Position numbers and translations under genes: made by a program. DNA of 64,000 nucleotides from Nitrospinia bacterium (GTDB taxonomy: Bacteria > Nitrospinota > Nitrospinia > Nitrospinales > JAJDAT01): positions 62,001 to 126,000 of the forward strand of contig JAJDAT010000004.1 in assembly GCA_029261715.1 (NCBI GenBank), read 5' to 3'. Each line of letters begins with the position of its first letter. Position 1 is the first letter of the stretch. Positions 17,448 to 26,190 of the stretch are shown here, one piece after another. The notes under the pieces were generated by a model that did not search any database, was not told the origin of the DNA, and was given only the letters and a program-made list of their open reading frames with translations.

Positions 17448-17792
17448 AAAAATCATACCGTATAACCGAGCGAAAAAACTCTAAACTTAGTTTTAAGTCG
17501 CTTGAGAAAAAATCTAATGATTCTCTACAATACTTTTATCATTTATTTTTTTGGGCAAAAAGTTTCTTTTTGGAATCGACATTTGGGCTGAAAGTGGTCG
17601 TGCCAGAAACACTAGGAAAGTTTTCAATCTTTGGCAACTTTGAAAAAACCTCTCCGAACGGATTATTCCTGCACGAAGAAAAAAGAAGAAATAGATCAAA
17701 ATTGTAACTATCGCATGTAAAAAGCAATGGCCACTAAAGGTTAGCAGAACCATTTATTACGGATTTCGCCTTATAGAATCCACTCACATCTT
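17448..17792. other. Stretch without a confident gene
   Basis: Between RNase T2 and the 2TM coiled-coil gene. It contains overlapping minus-strand frames described separately as a possible broken lipoprotein (17539-17753). Nothing else was recognised. Confidence 0.4.
17539..17753 (-). pseudogene. Possible frameshifted small lipoprotein
   Basis: Two minus-strand frames overlap. One begins MVLLTFSG at 17753 and has a hydrophobic HAIVTILIYFFFFL. The other carries LLFSSC, lipobox-like, followed by a soluble-looking tail (NNPFGEVFSKLPKIENFPS) ending at 17539. A shift within the TTCTTCTTTTTTCTTC run would join signal and tail into one lipoprotein of about 70 residues. It could be a decayed gene, a sequencing error or chance. 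Confidence 0.25.
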
Positions 17793-18185
17793 TTAAGAAG
17801 CTTTTGGTCCAATCTCTTCGTTAGCTTTTTTAATACTGCGTCCACTTGAGAATGCCGCTTGTTCACTCCGAATTTTTGATAGCTTTTGTTCTAAAACCAG
17901 AAGTTGTTTCTTCTTTTCTTCTTCATTTTCTTCTAATTTAAGACTTTCGTAATAAGTTTGTAACTCTTCAAATTGATTTATCAGCTTACGACATTCTGCT
18001 TGATGCTCTTCACACTTTAAACGATTAGATATTCCTAATGACGCGGCTCCAATAACAGCAATCCATCCCGCTTGATTTTTTGTAACTAATGCTGCCTCTG
18101 TTATAACGGATAAACCAACAACAAAGGAAAAACTCCTCCGATACCAACAAGAATAAAATTGGGATAGGTAAGAAAATTCACCCAA
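17793..18185 (-). CDS. Small two-helix membrane protein with coiled coil (SLATT-like, uncertain)
   Basis: A 130-aa protein. Residues about 15-35 and 42-55 are hydrophobic (FSFVVGLSVITEAALV; GWIAVIGAASLGISN). A long charged helix follows with a HQAECRKLINQFEELQTYYE pattern. This two-membrane-segment plus coiled-coil layout recalls SLATT domains, effectors in some nucleotide-signal defence systems, but the match is loose and no nucleotidyltransferase is nearby. The first 20 residues look odd; another frame reads a hydrophobic ILVGIGGVFPLLLVY just there, so a frameshift or a later start is possible. Confidence 0.45.
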   Translation of the reverse strand: MGEFSYLSQFYSCWYRRSFSFVVGLSVITEAALVTKNQAGWIAVIGAASLGISNRLKCEEHQAECRKLINQFEELQTYYESLKLEENEEEKKKQLLVLEQKLSKIRSEQAAFSSGRSIKKANEEIGPKAS

Positions 18186-18593
18186 ATAAAATAAGACCTT
18201 CTTTCGATTTTACATAGCAGAATTCTTTCTTCGATTCGTGTAACAGGGTTATCGCCTCACTTCATTTAGCCCGGATCACTAAAAACAAAAAAAATATGGA
18301 ATACATAAATAATAACAACCTACACCAAGCACAAAAACCTAAATATAGAGCACATAATGGTTTATTTAAAACTATTTACACTCCTCATTGACTTTTTTAT
18401 ATACTTTGGTATGTATAAATAAATTCCTAAATCGAAAAAAATATCAACTAACTCTCGTGCCATTTATCACAGAGAGTAATGTGGGGAGGGAAATATCAAT
18501 TTAATATAAAAAGTTACAAGGCGAATATTAATTGAAAGCAGTTTTCAACAAATATCATTTTTAGGGAAACTGATAACTAAAAAGGAGTATCTT
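18186..18593. other. Long leader region before the secreted 147-aa gene
   Basis: TTGACT at 18388-18393 is followed by TATGTA (16-nt spacer) or TATAAA (20-nt spacer), a weak promoter candidate about 175 nt before the ATG. A hairpin lies in the presumed leader: ACTCTCGTG (18451-18459) pairs with CAC and GAGAGT (18468-18477) with one bulged A. Nothing else was recognised. Confidence 0.35.
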
Positions 18594-19037
18594 ATGACTT
18601 ACTATTCTAAAATACTGGTAGTGGCACTATTCATGATGTTCATTGGAGTATCGAGTATTCAGGCAGGAGAAAAAGGATCAATGAGTCAGAAAGGAATACT
18701 GAAACACGACGTCCATAATATAGCTAGAAACAACGGTATGGTGGGTGGCACAGAATTCCAATTAAGTAAAAAACTACAAATAAGATGGGCACTTGGCAAT
18801 AAATCAGGTTGTCCCTCATCGTGCGGCAATATAAGTGCCTCATATGGTGCGCTCGCAGTCAATAGTGTCCCTCCCAACCCCCAATTCTATTTCTGCCGGG
18901 CAAGAGAAAACACGACGGATGCTTATCGTCCCGGCTGGAACACAACTGATCCGCGTTGGAAACATGAATGTCATTATGCCAAAGGGGGAGAAAAGCATAC
19001 TGACACGTATCAATGCTTGTGCTACATAATAGACTAG
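18594..19037 (+). CDS. Small secreted cysteine-containing protein, unknown
   Basis: A 147-aa protein with a signal peptide (about residues 1-24, ending SIQAG) and a good Shine-Dalgarno (AAGGAG). The mature part has six cysteines (SGCPSSCGN, YFCRA, HECHY, QCLCY), suggesting disulfides in the periplasm or outside. No family was recognised. A strong terminator follows at once, so it is likely a single-gene unit with a long structured leader. Confidence 0.65.
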   Translation: MTYYSKILVVALFMMFIGVSSIQAGEKGSMSQKGILKHDVHNIARNNGMVGGTEFQLSKKLQIRWALGNKSGCPSSCGNISASYGALAVNSVPPNPQFYFCRARENTTDAYRPGWNTTDPRWKHECHYAKGGEKHTDTYQCLCYIID

Positions 19038-19043
19038 CTCAGT

Positions 19044-19085
19044 AAAAAAAGGGAAATATACTTGATAGTCTATTTCCCTTTTTTT
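19044..19085. terminator. Strong bidirectional terminator
   Basis: A perfect 15-bp stem: seven A then GGGAAATA (19044-19058) pairs with TATTTCCC then seven T (19071-19085), loop 12 nt. It serves the plus-strand secreted protein and the convergent minus-strand gene ending at 19101. Confidence 0.85.
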
Positions 19086-19100
19086 AAATTGAAAATTTTT

Positions 19101-19667
19101 TTAATCTATTTGGAAATCTTCTGGTTTGAAGCCATATCTATCGTAATACTCTCTTAGGTTTCTTCTTGATTCAGCTATTCCCTTAATATTTTTGTTTTTT
19201 AAATAATATTTTTCCGCCAATCGCGTGTGTAAAATTGCGTCGGCTCCTTTTTCATAGTTATCGTAAATTTCTCCCAAAGAGAAATGAGCGCTAGCGTCTT
19301 CTGGATCTTTTTTGATATCGCTTAAATAACCCGCTATCAAAGCTTCTTGAGCTTGTTTATTTGCATACTGTTTAACTTTAAGCTGATCCAATTCTTTTTC
19401 TAAAAACACCTTCACATTTTCCATTAAAACCCGAGTCAACTCTTCTGCTGTTCCTTTTAGTTCTTCTTCAAAAGGCACAACCTCTTTTGGCAATGTCGCT
19501 TTATCTTGAGCGGTTGGTTTGGCATCCTCAACCGTTTTCACTTCATCGTTAGCGGTTCCATCCGATATTTTCACCGCCTTTATCACTTTACCCGCAATCG
19601 CGCTTGGCGGAATAATTAGCAATGCAAAAGAGATATAAAAAAATAAAATTAATAGTCTGGAATTCAT
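19101..19667 (-). CDS. Exported TPR-like protein, unknown
   Basis: A 188-aa protein with a signal peptide (FYISFALLIIPPSAIAG). After an acidic helical region, residues about 125-165 resemble a tetratricopeptide repeat (DPEDASAHFSLGEIYDNYEK; HTRLAEKYYLKNKNIKGIAE). AGGAGA lies 7 nt before the ATG. It probably acts as a periplasmic scaffold (inference). It is divergent from the TIGR03546/TIGR03545 pair and separated from it by structured leader B. Confidence 0.65.
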   Translation of the reverse strand: MNSRLLILFFYISFALLIIPPSAIAGKVIKAVKISDGTANDEVKTVEDAKPTAQDKATLPKEVVPFEEELKGTAEELTRVLMENVKVFLEKELDQLKVKQYANKQAQEALIAGYLSDIKKDPEDASAHFSLGEIYDNYEKGADAILHTRLAEKYYLKNKNIKGIAESRRNLREYYDRYGFKPEDFQID

Positions 19668-19811
19668 ACACGATCTCCTAAAATTAAGTCGCCCCCACTT
19701 TTCATTAGGTCATTATTAGATTAACAGAAAGAAATAGATTTTGAATGAAATATTTGCGCATAGAAAACCGTTCTATTAAAATAGAAAACGCTAATATTTC
19801 TTTGAGGAATA

Positions 19812-19898
19812 CTCTAAAAATAAAGATTTGCCATGAGTCTAGTCATTGCTATCAAGGGCTAGGCGATAGCAAACCAGTAAAAATATAGATTATTAGAG
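19812..19898 (+). ncRNA. Conserved structured leader RNA, copy B (riboswitch-like), before TIGR03546-TIGR03545
   Basis: P1 CTCTAA (19812-19817) with TTAGAG (19893-19898); P2 TTTGC (19827-19831) with GCAAA (19869-19873); P3 GTCTAG then TC (19837-19844) with GG, a bulged G, then CTAGGC (19856-19864). The joining segments match copy A in length, and the 3' joining sequence shares CAGTAAAAA. Unlike copy A, a competing 8-bp hairpin exists: TTGCTATC (19846-19853) with GATAGCAA (19865-19872). It breaks P2 and P3, as a switching element would. The 5' UTR continues 78 nt to the ATG at 19977. Confidence 0.6.
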
Positions 19899-19976
19899 AC
19901 TTCCTTTAATAATTCTTCATTCTAACTAAAACCTTTATAACATCCATATAAAAGACTAAAACCGGAGCCTTCTAAA

Positions 19977-20474
19977 ATGTACGGTCAAGTTTTTAAATTT
20001 TTCAAAGCGTTTCATTCCGATGAAAAACCATGGCAACTCACTTTGGGTTTAGTCTTTGGCTATATGATGGGCTTGTCCCCTACACTGAGCGCGCTAAATT
20101 TAGTTTTGCTCCTTTTGGCTTTAATGATTAATCTCAATATTTCTTTTCTGATCATCAGTTTTGGTTTTTTTTCAGGAGTTGGCTATCTACTAGATCCTTT
20201 TTTCCACAAAGTGGGTTATCAATTACTAACCTCTCCAGGGATGAAGGAGCTTTGGCTGCAACTATTTAGTTTTCCTATTGCTTTAACTGCCAAATTAAAT
20301 AATTCGATTGTTATGGGGAGCATTGTTGTATGCATCGTTTCTTCCGCTCCCATGTTTTTTGTCTTTAACACCCTTCTTAGAAAATATCGAGATCCTATAA
20401 ATAAATTTATTTCGCGATTGCCTATTATCCGATCAATCCAATACATGAAAATTTACGAGAATATGCCAGGCTAA
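19977..20474 (+). CDS. TIGR03546 family membrane protein
   Basis: A 165-aa protein with about four hydrophobic segments (LGLVFGYMMGLSPTLSALNLVLLLLALMI, FLIISFGFFSGVGYLL, SIVVCIVSSAPMFFVFNTLL). The motif LTLGLVFGYMMGLSP and the size match the TIGR03546 family, which is found next to TIGR03545 proteins, as here with 4 nt between the genes. It is an inner-membrane protein of unknown function. A GGAG lies 10 nt before the ATG. The pair is preceded by leader B. Confidence 0.8.
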   Translation: MYGQVFKFFKAFHSDEKPWQLTLGLVFGYMMGLSPTLSALNLVLLLLALMINLNISFLIISFGFFSGVGYLLDPFFHKVGYQLLTSPGMKELWLQLFSFPIALTAKLNNSIVMGSIVVCIVSSAPMFFVFNTLLRKYRDPINKFISRLPIIRSIQYMKIYENMPG

Positions 20475-20478
20475 TCCT

Positions 20479-22503
20479 ATGAAACTTTTTCGCGTTTACG
20501 GCGTCGTCGCCATTCTATTACTAACCGGTTTAACCACCGGATTCTTCCATTTCTTTTTAGACGGCTTAATTAAAAGTAACGCCGAAACTAAAGGCTCCGA
20601 AGCGGCAAAAACTCAAATTGAAATCGGTTCGGTAACAACCTCTCTGCTTGATCAAAAAGTGGAGATAAAAAATATCGCCGTTGCCAATCCCGACAACAAT
20701 ATGGAGAACGCGGTTGAAGTCGGACTAATCACTTTTAATTTTGACGGCTCTCAAGCCCTATTAAGAAAAGCTGTTATTGACGAAATCATCATCGACAAAG
20801 TTCGTCCAAATCAACCGCGAAAAAGCCCTGCAAAACAGTTTGGTTCATCGCGCAAAACTCCGTCTGAAGGATCTAAAAAAGAAGATTCATCTGGCATGCC
20901 TGATCTAGGCGGCCTGGATTTTAAATCTCCTGAAGATATTTTAAAATCTGAAAAACTAGAAACACTTGAATACGCTCAAAAATCTAAAGAAGAAATCGAG
21001 GCTATTAAAACTAAATGGCAAAACCGATTTGATAACGACCTAAGCTCTGGAGCATTAGACGAATTTAAAGTTCGTATCGACAAATTAAAAGAAAGATCAA
21101 AAAATCTCAAAGGACCTGGCGCGATTACTGAAGCTCCAAAAATTTTAGCAGAAGCGAAAGCTATTAAGACCGATATTCAAAAGAAAATCGACAGCATTAA
21201 AGGCTTGAAATTGGAATTAGATCAAGACGTTTCTAAAGTCAAAACCATGGCAACGGAGATACAATCGCTTCCAGAAAAAGACTTTAATCGTCTTAAATCA
21301 AAATACACACTAGACGCCAAAGGCGGGGTTAAGTTTGTTGGTAATATAATCGGCGGCGAACTTAAGAAAAAATTAGATAAAGCCTGGAAATATTACGAAA
21401 TGATTTCTCCTTACCTTGGAGGAGAAGAGTCCAGCGAGGAAAAAGCTATAGAAGATGGGGAATACGTAAGAGGAAAAGGAACCACCGTTCGCTTTAAAGA
21501 GTTAGATAAAATACCGGATGTCTTGATTAAACTTGCTAAGCTTTCTGTACAGGCAACTCCGGAAATTTCTTTAGCAGGAAACCTAAAAGATTTTTCCGAC
21601 AATCAAAAACTCTATGGGAAACCCATATCGCTTGATTTAATGTCCAACAAAACGGAACAGTTTGACGGCGTTAATTTTGACGCAATCTTAGACCGCACAC
21701 AATCTATCGCCAGCGACACGTTTAACATAAACATACAGTCTTTTAAAATTAAAGATCAAGGTAGCGATCAGTTTGCAATAAAGAGTGGCTTGGCTCATGT
21801 GAAAAGTTCCATTAATATTGCGAATCAAAAAGAGCTTAGTGGAGATATTTTAATTAACTTCGAGTCAGTCGCTACCGAATTTAGCCAGCAAAATGGTAAT
21901 GAAATTTCTAAACTAATCGCGCAATCACTTTCTACCATCGATAAATTTTACATTAAAGCCAATATTTCTGGCACTCTGGATAACTACAACCTTGACATCG
22001 AAACGGATGTCGATAAAATATTGGCCGGAGCCACTAAAAAAGTTGTAGCTCTCAAAGCAAAAGAATTCGAATCAAAATTAAAAGATTCTATTGGAGTTAA
22101 TACCGGACCTCTATTAGACAGTATATTAGGGTCTAAAGGCGAGGTTTTTGATTTTCAAAAAATCTTAAATGGACAGAACGCGTCCTTAAACGATCTGCTC
22201 AAAAAAGTCACAGAGAACTTATTAAAAGATAAGTTAGGTAAAGCTGGAGGCTTAGGGAAAGTACTAGGCGGCAAAGCAGGCGGTATTGTATCTTCTTTGG
22301 GAGGACTGGCAAATGGCGATTCAGGCTCGTCCCCACTTGGTGGTTTGTTGGGCAGTCAATCTGACGACAAAAAAGAAGCTAGCGATTCTCCTTTGGGAGG
22401 ACTATTAGGAGGAATCACCGGCGGAAAGTCTAACCAATCAGACGACTCTAAAAAAGAAGGAAAAACAGAGTCACCGCTTGGAAGCTTCAAGCTTCCATTT
22501 TAG
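20479..22503 (+). CDS. TIGR03545 family protein (AsmA-like exported protein)
   Basis: A 674-aa protein with an N-terminal membrane anchor (YGVVAILLLTGLTTGFFHFF). It then follows an AsmA-like layout: a first beta region (TQIEIGSVTTSLLDQKVEIK), a charged coiled-coil centre at about 150-310, and a second beta region with VQATPEISLAGNL. The Gly-rich tail has repeats of SPLGGLLG (residues about 600-660). These are the traits of TIGR03545, always paired with TIGR03546. It is probably anchored in the inner membrane with a large periplasmic part; a role in envelope assembly is inference. Confidence 0.8.
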   Translation: MKLFRVYGVVAILLLTGLTTGFFHFFLDGLIKSNAETKGSEAAKTQIEIGSVTTSLLDQKVEIKNIAVANPDNNMENAVEVGLITFNFDGSQALLRKAVIDEIIIDKVRPNQPRKSPAKQFGSSRKTPSEGSKKEDSSGMPDLGGLDFKSPEDILKSEKLETLEYAQKSKEEIEAIKTKWQNRFDNDLSSGALDEFKVRIDKLKERSKNLKGPGAITEAPKILAEAKAIKTDIQKKIDSIKGLKLELDQDVSKVKTMATEIQSLPEKDFNRLKSKYTLDAKGGVKFVGNIIGGELKKKLDKAWKYYEMISPYLGGEESSEEKAIEDGEYVRGKGTTVRFKELDKIPDVLIKLAKLSVQATPEISLAGNLKDFSDNQKLYGKPISLDLMSNKTEQFDGVNFDAILDRTQSIASDTFNINIQSFKIKDQGSDQFAIKSGLAHVKSSINIANQKELSGDILINFESVATEFSQQNGNEISKLIAQSLSTIDKFYIKANISGTLDNYNLDIETDVDKILAGATKKVVALKAKEFESKLKDSIGVNTGPLLDSILGSKGEVFDFQKILNGQNASLNDLLKKVTENLLKDKLGKAGGLGKVLGGKAGGIVSSLGGLANGDSGSSPLGGLLGSQSDDKKEASDSPLGGLLGGITGGKSNQSDDSKKEGKTESPLGSFKLPF

Positions 22504-22518
22504 TGCAGCGTTTAACAC

Positions 22519-22884
22519 TTATTTCTCAGGGTTTTCGTAAAAAATATAAGGCGTTGAATAATCGCTAAACTCGAAATAGACTTTTTTCTCTCCTTTATCG
22601 TGCTTAAAGTTTTGATTTTTATCTAAAACGCCATAGCCAAAGCGATAAGCTCGAGCTCTATCATCTCCAGTCCCCAGCGCGGTTGAAATTTTATCGATTT
22701 TAATGAATCGGTTAACCAATCGATTACCCGCGTATATATCTAAAACTCCATTCACACCCGTCCAATTCTGAATACCTCTTCCCAGCTTATTTTGGGCTTC
22801 CTGAGTACACCCAAAAAAGATAATCGATACTAAGAGAAAAATAAACAAAATCGTTTTTTCAGTAAAACCTCTCAATGTAATCAT
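22519..22884 (-). CDS. Small conserved lipoprotein
   Basis: A 121-aa protein with a lipoprotein signal (ILFIFLLVSIIFFGC, lipobox IFFGC). The mature part has VLDIYAGNRLVNRFIKIDK, YRFGYGVLDKNQNF and a C-terminal VYFEFSDYSTPYIFYENPEK. I recall similar hypothetical lipoproteins in gammaproteobacteria but know no function. It is convergent with TIGR03545, 15 nt away. Confidence 0.7.
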   Translation of the reverse strand: MITLRGFTEKTILFIFLLVSIIFFGCTQEAQNKLGRGIQNWTGVNGVLDIYAGNRLVNRFIKIDKISTALGTGDDRARAYRFGYGVLDKNQNFKHDKGEKKVYFEFSDYSTPYIFYENPEK

Positions 22885-23033
22885 TATTTACTCTCAATCA
22901 ACTATCTGTAATGAACATTTAAATAAAGCGCAAACTTTACGCTCAACAACCTTATTCTATAATAGTTCAAATTTTTCACAACTCAACATCAGAAAAGATG
23001 AAAAAAACGTTTTTGAGATAAAAAACAAGATAG

Positions 23034-23846
23034 TTAGCTGATTCGAAAAACAACAACATGATTCACATGAAAATCAGAATTTGTAGAACCAGGTTTTGCC
23101 TTCAAAACAAAAGAATCTCCGTCCCGAGCTCCCTTTGGAACGAAAAACTTTATAACCCCTTGAAAAGTATTTAGGGTAAACATTTTATTCTTTGCAATAT
23201 CTTCTTCGGAAACTTTCTTCTCGTAAAAGATATTCGTATTTTCTGGAGCAATTTTATCAGCGGGCATAACACGAATGTTTAAATACAAATCTCCTCGCTT
23301 GTCGTAAAAAAAACTTTTTTCCCCTTTCCCTTTAACCCGCAATTGAGTTTGATCGGTAATTCCTGCGGGAATTTTTACTTGAAAGCTACCGTGAGCGGTG
23401 TGAACTCGAGCGGCTCCACCTTTTGCGGCAAATGACGAGTTTATTTTCACTCCTTGCCAAACCGTTAGAGGAGCCCATTTGTTTTCGTATTTGAAGATAA
23501 TGTCCTCAATTCTTTGTTTCCATTTAGGAACCGCCCCATTATGCTTACCTCTAATCTTTTTTGGCGGGATTATAACTTGCTCGACTTTAGGATCTACTCT
23601 TTTTGACGATCCATTTTTCCTTTGACTTTTGATCCAAATATCTTTTATCGCTTGTCGCCTTTTAAATTGGCGCCCCAAAATATGATAAGCTTGAGAAATT
23701 TTTTGAAACTTGGATTCAAAAAAAGGATCACCATAATTCACATCAGGATGATACTTTTTAGCAAGAGTATAATAAGATTTTTTGACTTCCCCCCAATTGG
23801 AAAATGTCGGAACATTTAAAATTTTATAGCAATCTAAAACATTCAT
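23034..23846 (-). CDS. DnaJ-domain co-chaperone, CbpA-like
   Basis: A 270-aa protein when started at ATG 23846, which follows a GGGGGG purine run by 8 nt and begins MNVLDCYKILNVP, the normal J-domain start; the frame extends 33 codons further to 23945. The HPD motif (KKYHPDVNYGD) that stimulates Hsp70 ATPase is intact. A linker follows, then a C-terminal substrate-binding domain (VKIPAGITDQTQLRVKGKG; GDLYLNIRV). The G/F region and zinc finger are missing, so it is CbpA-like. No dnaK lies in the window. Confidence 0.8.
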   Translation of the reverse strand: MNVLDCYKILNVPTFSNWGEVKKSYYTLAKKYHPDVNYGDPFFESKFQKISQAYHILGRQFKRRQAIKDIWIKSQRKNGSSKRVDPKVEQVIIPPKKIRGKHNGAVPKWKQRIEDIIFKYENKWAPLTVWQGVKINSSFAAKGGAARVHTAHGSFQVKIPAGITDQTQLRVKGKGEKSFFYDKRGDLYLNIRVMPADKIAPENTNIFYEKKVSEEDIAKNKMFTLNTFQGVIKFFVPKGARDGDSFVLKAKPGSTNSDFHVNHVVVFRIS

Positions 23847-24285
23847 TTTACAGTCCCCCCCCATTTTGCGCCTAATAAACGAATTCGTCGACAATCCAGA
23901 TATCTCGCAAAGATTTCTTAAAAAATGTTTTTTTATTAACTGCATGGCATCTAATATTCCAATCTTCTCCCTTTAATATTGGAATGTAGAATTAGTCTAT
24001 CCCAAGAATTAATAGCAAGTCTTTTGCCGTTTCTGAGGAAAAATAAAAAAAGAATTTATATATTGGGAAAACAATTGTTTTGAAAATTTAAGATCTATAA
24101 AACAAGGAAGGCATAGAGGAAGAAGGAAAACGTATCTTTATCATTTTGTACAATATGTGATATATATCACACAAAATATGACGCCAGAAAAAGTCAGAAA
24201 GACCAAAAGCTTGAAATAATTGTACTTATTTTAATACAGAAACTAAAAATCTCTTCAGTTTTGGCGATCATAAAACTCAAAAAAC

Positions 24286-26019
24286 TTAATAAGAAAATGA
24301 AGCGCAATCTTTCCCTTCTAAAATTTTAATTTGTAGTTGTTCATATACATTACAACTTAACAATTTTGAAATATCTTTTGCAGGCAAAGGACGACTGATC
24401 AAATACCCCTGAACATGGCAACAACCCAGTTTATTACAAAGTTCGAATTGAGTTTCCGTTTCGACTCCTTCAACAATAGTTTCTAAATTCAGTCCACGAG
24501 CCATATCAACGATTGCATTGATGATGGATTGATCTGTTTTACTATTTATATTTTTCAAAAAAGATTTGTCTATTTTTATAAATTTATTTGGCAATGAACT
24601 GATATAGCTTAGAGACGAGTAACCCGTGCCAAAATCGTCGATTCCAATCCCTACTCCTAAATCTCTCAACTTTCGTAGAGTTTTGATAGTTTCATCTTTG
24701 TTTTCCATAACAGCACTCTCAGTCACCTCCAGATCTAAAAATTCGGGAGCCAAACCTGTCGCCAATAAAGTTTTTTTAATTAAATCTTCTAGATCCCCCT
24801 GACTAAATTGCTTTGGCGATAAATTAACCGCAACCGGTAAAGGTTGAAACCCTTCATTTTGCCAGATTATATTTTGCTCACATGCTTGTTTTAAAACCCA
24901 TTCCCCAATCTCCCATATCAAACCCGTTTCCTCGGCAATAGTAATAAACTCACCTGGAGAAACTAAACCAAACCCTGGTCTTTCCCATCTCACTAACGCC
25001 TCTAGACCGCTTATTTTCTTACTCTCCAAATCCAATTTAGGTTGATAGTAAACTCTTAATTCATCATTTGGTATCGCTAAGCTCAAAGCTTTCTCAATCT
25101 TATTTCGTCTAATTGTTTTTGCATGAAGTCCATGATTAAAAAAACCAAACTTTTTATTGTTCTTCTGCACTTGGAATAAAGCTAGTTGAGCTTTTTCTAA
25201 TAAGACTTGAGTCTCTTCACCATCGTTGGGATAGATAGAAATTCCCAAACTCGGTGTAATCGAAATCTCGTTATCGATTATACAAAGAGGAGTTACAAAA
25301 TTTTTAAATATTTTCTCAGCCAAAAAAGATGCAGATTCTTCATTTTTTATTTGCGGGAACAATACGGCAAACTTCTCCCCTTGGAGTCGACACACCGTAT
25401 CGTCTATCCTGACCGAATCACATAACCGTTTAGCGCTTTCTCTTAGAACTTGATCGCGCATGGCAAACTTAACAGGGCTATATATTTCTTTCAAAACGTT
25501 TAAATCTAAAACCATTAAGGCAAGCAATTCTTTGTGCCTCATTGAATGAGCTATAGACTGATTCAATCGATCATTAAAAAGATGCCGATTAGGAAGTCGA
25601 GTTATTGGGTCATAATATGAGAAATCTTGAGAGTGATTGACAGTCGAATTTCTTTTCAAAGGATCAGTAAAAACAAAAATCAATTCTTGAGGATCATTTT
25701 GACCTGAGGCATAGAATGAAAATTCTAAATCGCAATTTATCCCATCAATTTGACGTCCAACAATTTCTATTCCTCTTTCAACAATTTGACTGTCCAAACC
25801 GATTTTTGACTTCTTTAAATAAATGTCTATTTTTGAATCCTCAAAAGAAGCAAATAACTTTTTAATATTTTGATCAATCAACTGACAAGAGTCATAGCCA
25901 AATACTTTTTTTGTAGAAAAATTTGAACCTAAAATTTTACCGGTTTGATCTACTTTTAAAACTGCGTCATTTAAATAATCTAAAATAAGAGACGCGGATC
26001 TTGTATTCACTTCGGTCAC
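24286..26019 (-). CDS. PAS-GGDEF-EAL protein, probable c-di-GMP phosphodiesterase
   Basis: A 577-aa cytoplasmic protein: PAS domain about 1-125, GGDEF-like about 135-295, EAL about 310-560. The cyclase signature is degenerate (QGEKF instead of GGDEF), so diguanylate cyclase activity is unlikely. The phosphodiesterase part is complete: EALVRW, DDFGTGYSSLSYI, KIDKSF and EGVET. It should degrade c-di-GMP, with the GGDEF part perhaps binding GTP. No membrane segment is seen; PAS would sense an internal signal. A 47-bp palindrome with a Fur-box-like core lies 33 nt upstream. A second EAL protein is at 33102. Confidence 0.85.
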   Translation of the reverse strand: MTEVNTRSASLILDYLNDAVLKVDQTGKILGSNFSTKKVFGYDSCQLIDQNIKKLFASFEDSKIDIYLKKSKIGLDSQIVERGIEIVGRQIDGINCDLEFSFYASGQNDPQELIFVFTDPLKRNSTVNHSQDFSYYDPITRLPNRHLFNDRLNQSIAHSMRHKELLALMVLDLNVLKEIYSPVKFAMRDQVLRESAKRLCDSVRIDDTVCRLQGEKFAVLFPQIKNEESASFLAEKIFKNFVTPLCIIDNEISITPSLGISIYPNDGEETQVLLEKAQLALFQVQKNNKKFGFFNHGLHAKTIRRNKIEKALSLAIPNDELRVYYQPKLDLESKKISGLEALVRWERPGFGLVSPGEFITIAEETGLIWEIGEWVLKQACEQNIIWQNEGFQPLPVAVNLSPKQFSQGDLEDLIKKTLLATGLAPEFLDLEVTESAVMENKDETIKTLRKLRDLGVGIGIDDFGTGYSSLSYISSLPNKFIKIDKSFLKNINSKTDQSIINAIVDMARGLNLETIVEGVETETQFELCNKLGCCHVQGYLISRPLPAKDISKLLSCNVYEQLQIKILEGKDCASFSY

Positions 26020-26051
26020 CTAACCTCTCTTGCGCTATTTTTCTTAATTTT

Positions 26052-26098
26052 AAAACTCTTAATATGAAAATGATTATCATTTTCATATTAAGAGTTTT
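26052..26098. promoter_or_regulatory. Perfect 47-bp palindrome with a Fur-box-like core
   Basis: Arms of 23 nt (26052-26074 and 26076-26098) are exact reverse complements around a single base. The centre, GAAAATGATTATCATTTTC, closely matches the 19-bp Fur consensus. The flanks make a long hairpin ending in AAAA and TTTT. It could be an iron-responsive operator for the EAL gene (start 26019), a terminator for the dctP gene (end 26191), or both. Confidence 0.55.
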
Positions 26099-26190
26099 CT
26101 TTAATTTTGTCAAACTATTTCGATGTAATGAAATCAAATATTTTTAAAAATGCGAAGGATAGCGCTGGAAATTCTGGAGGAAAATTTTAT

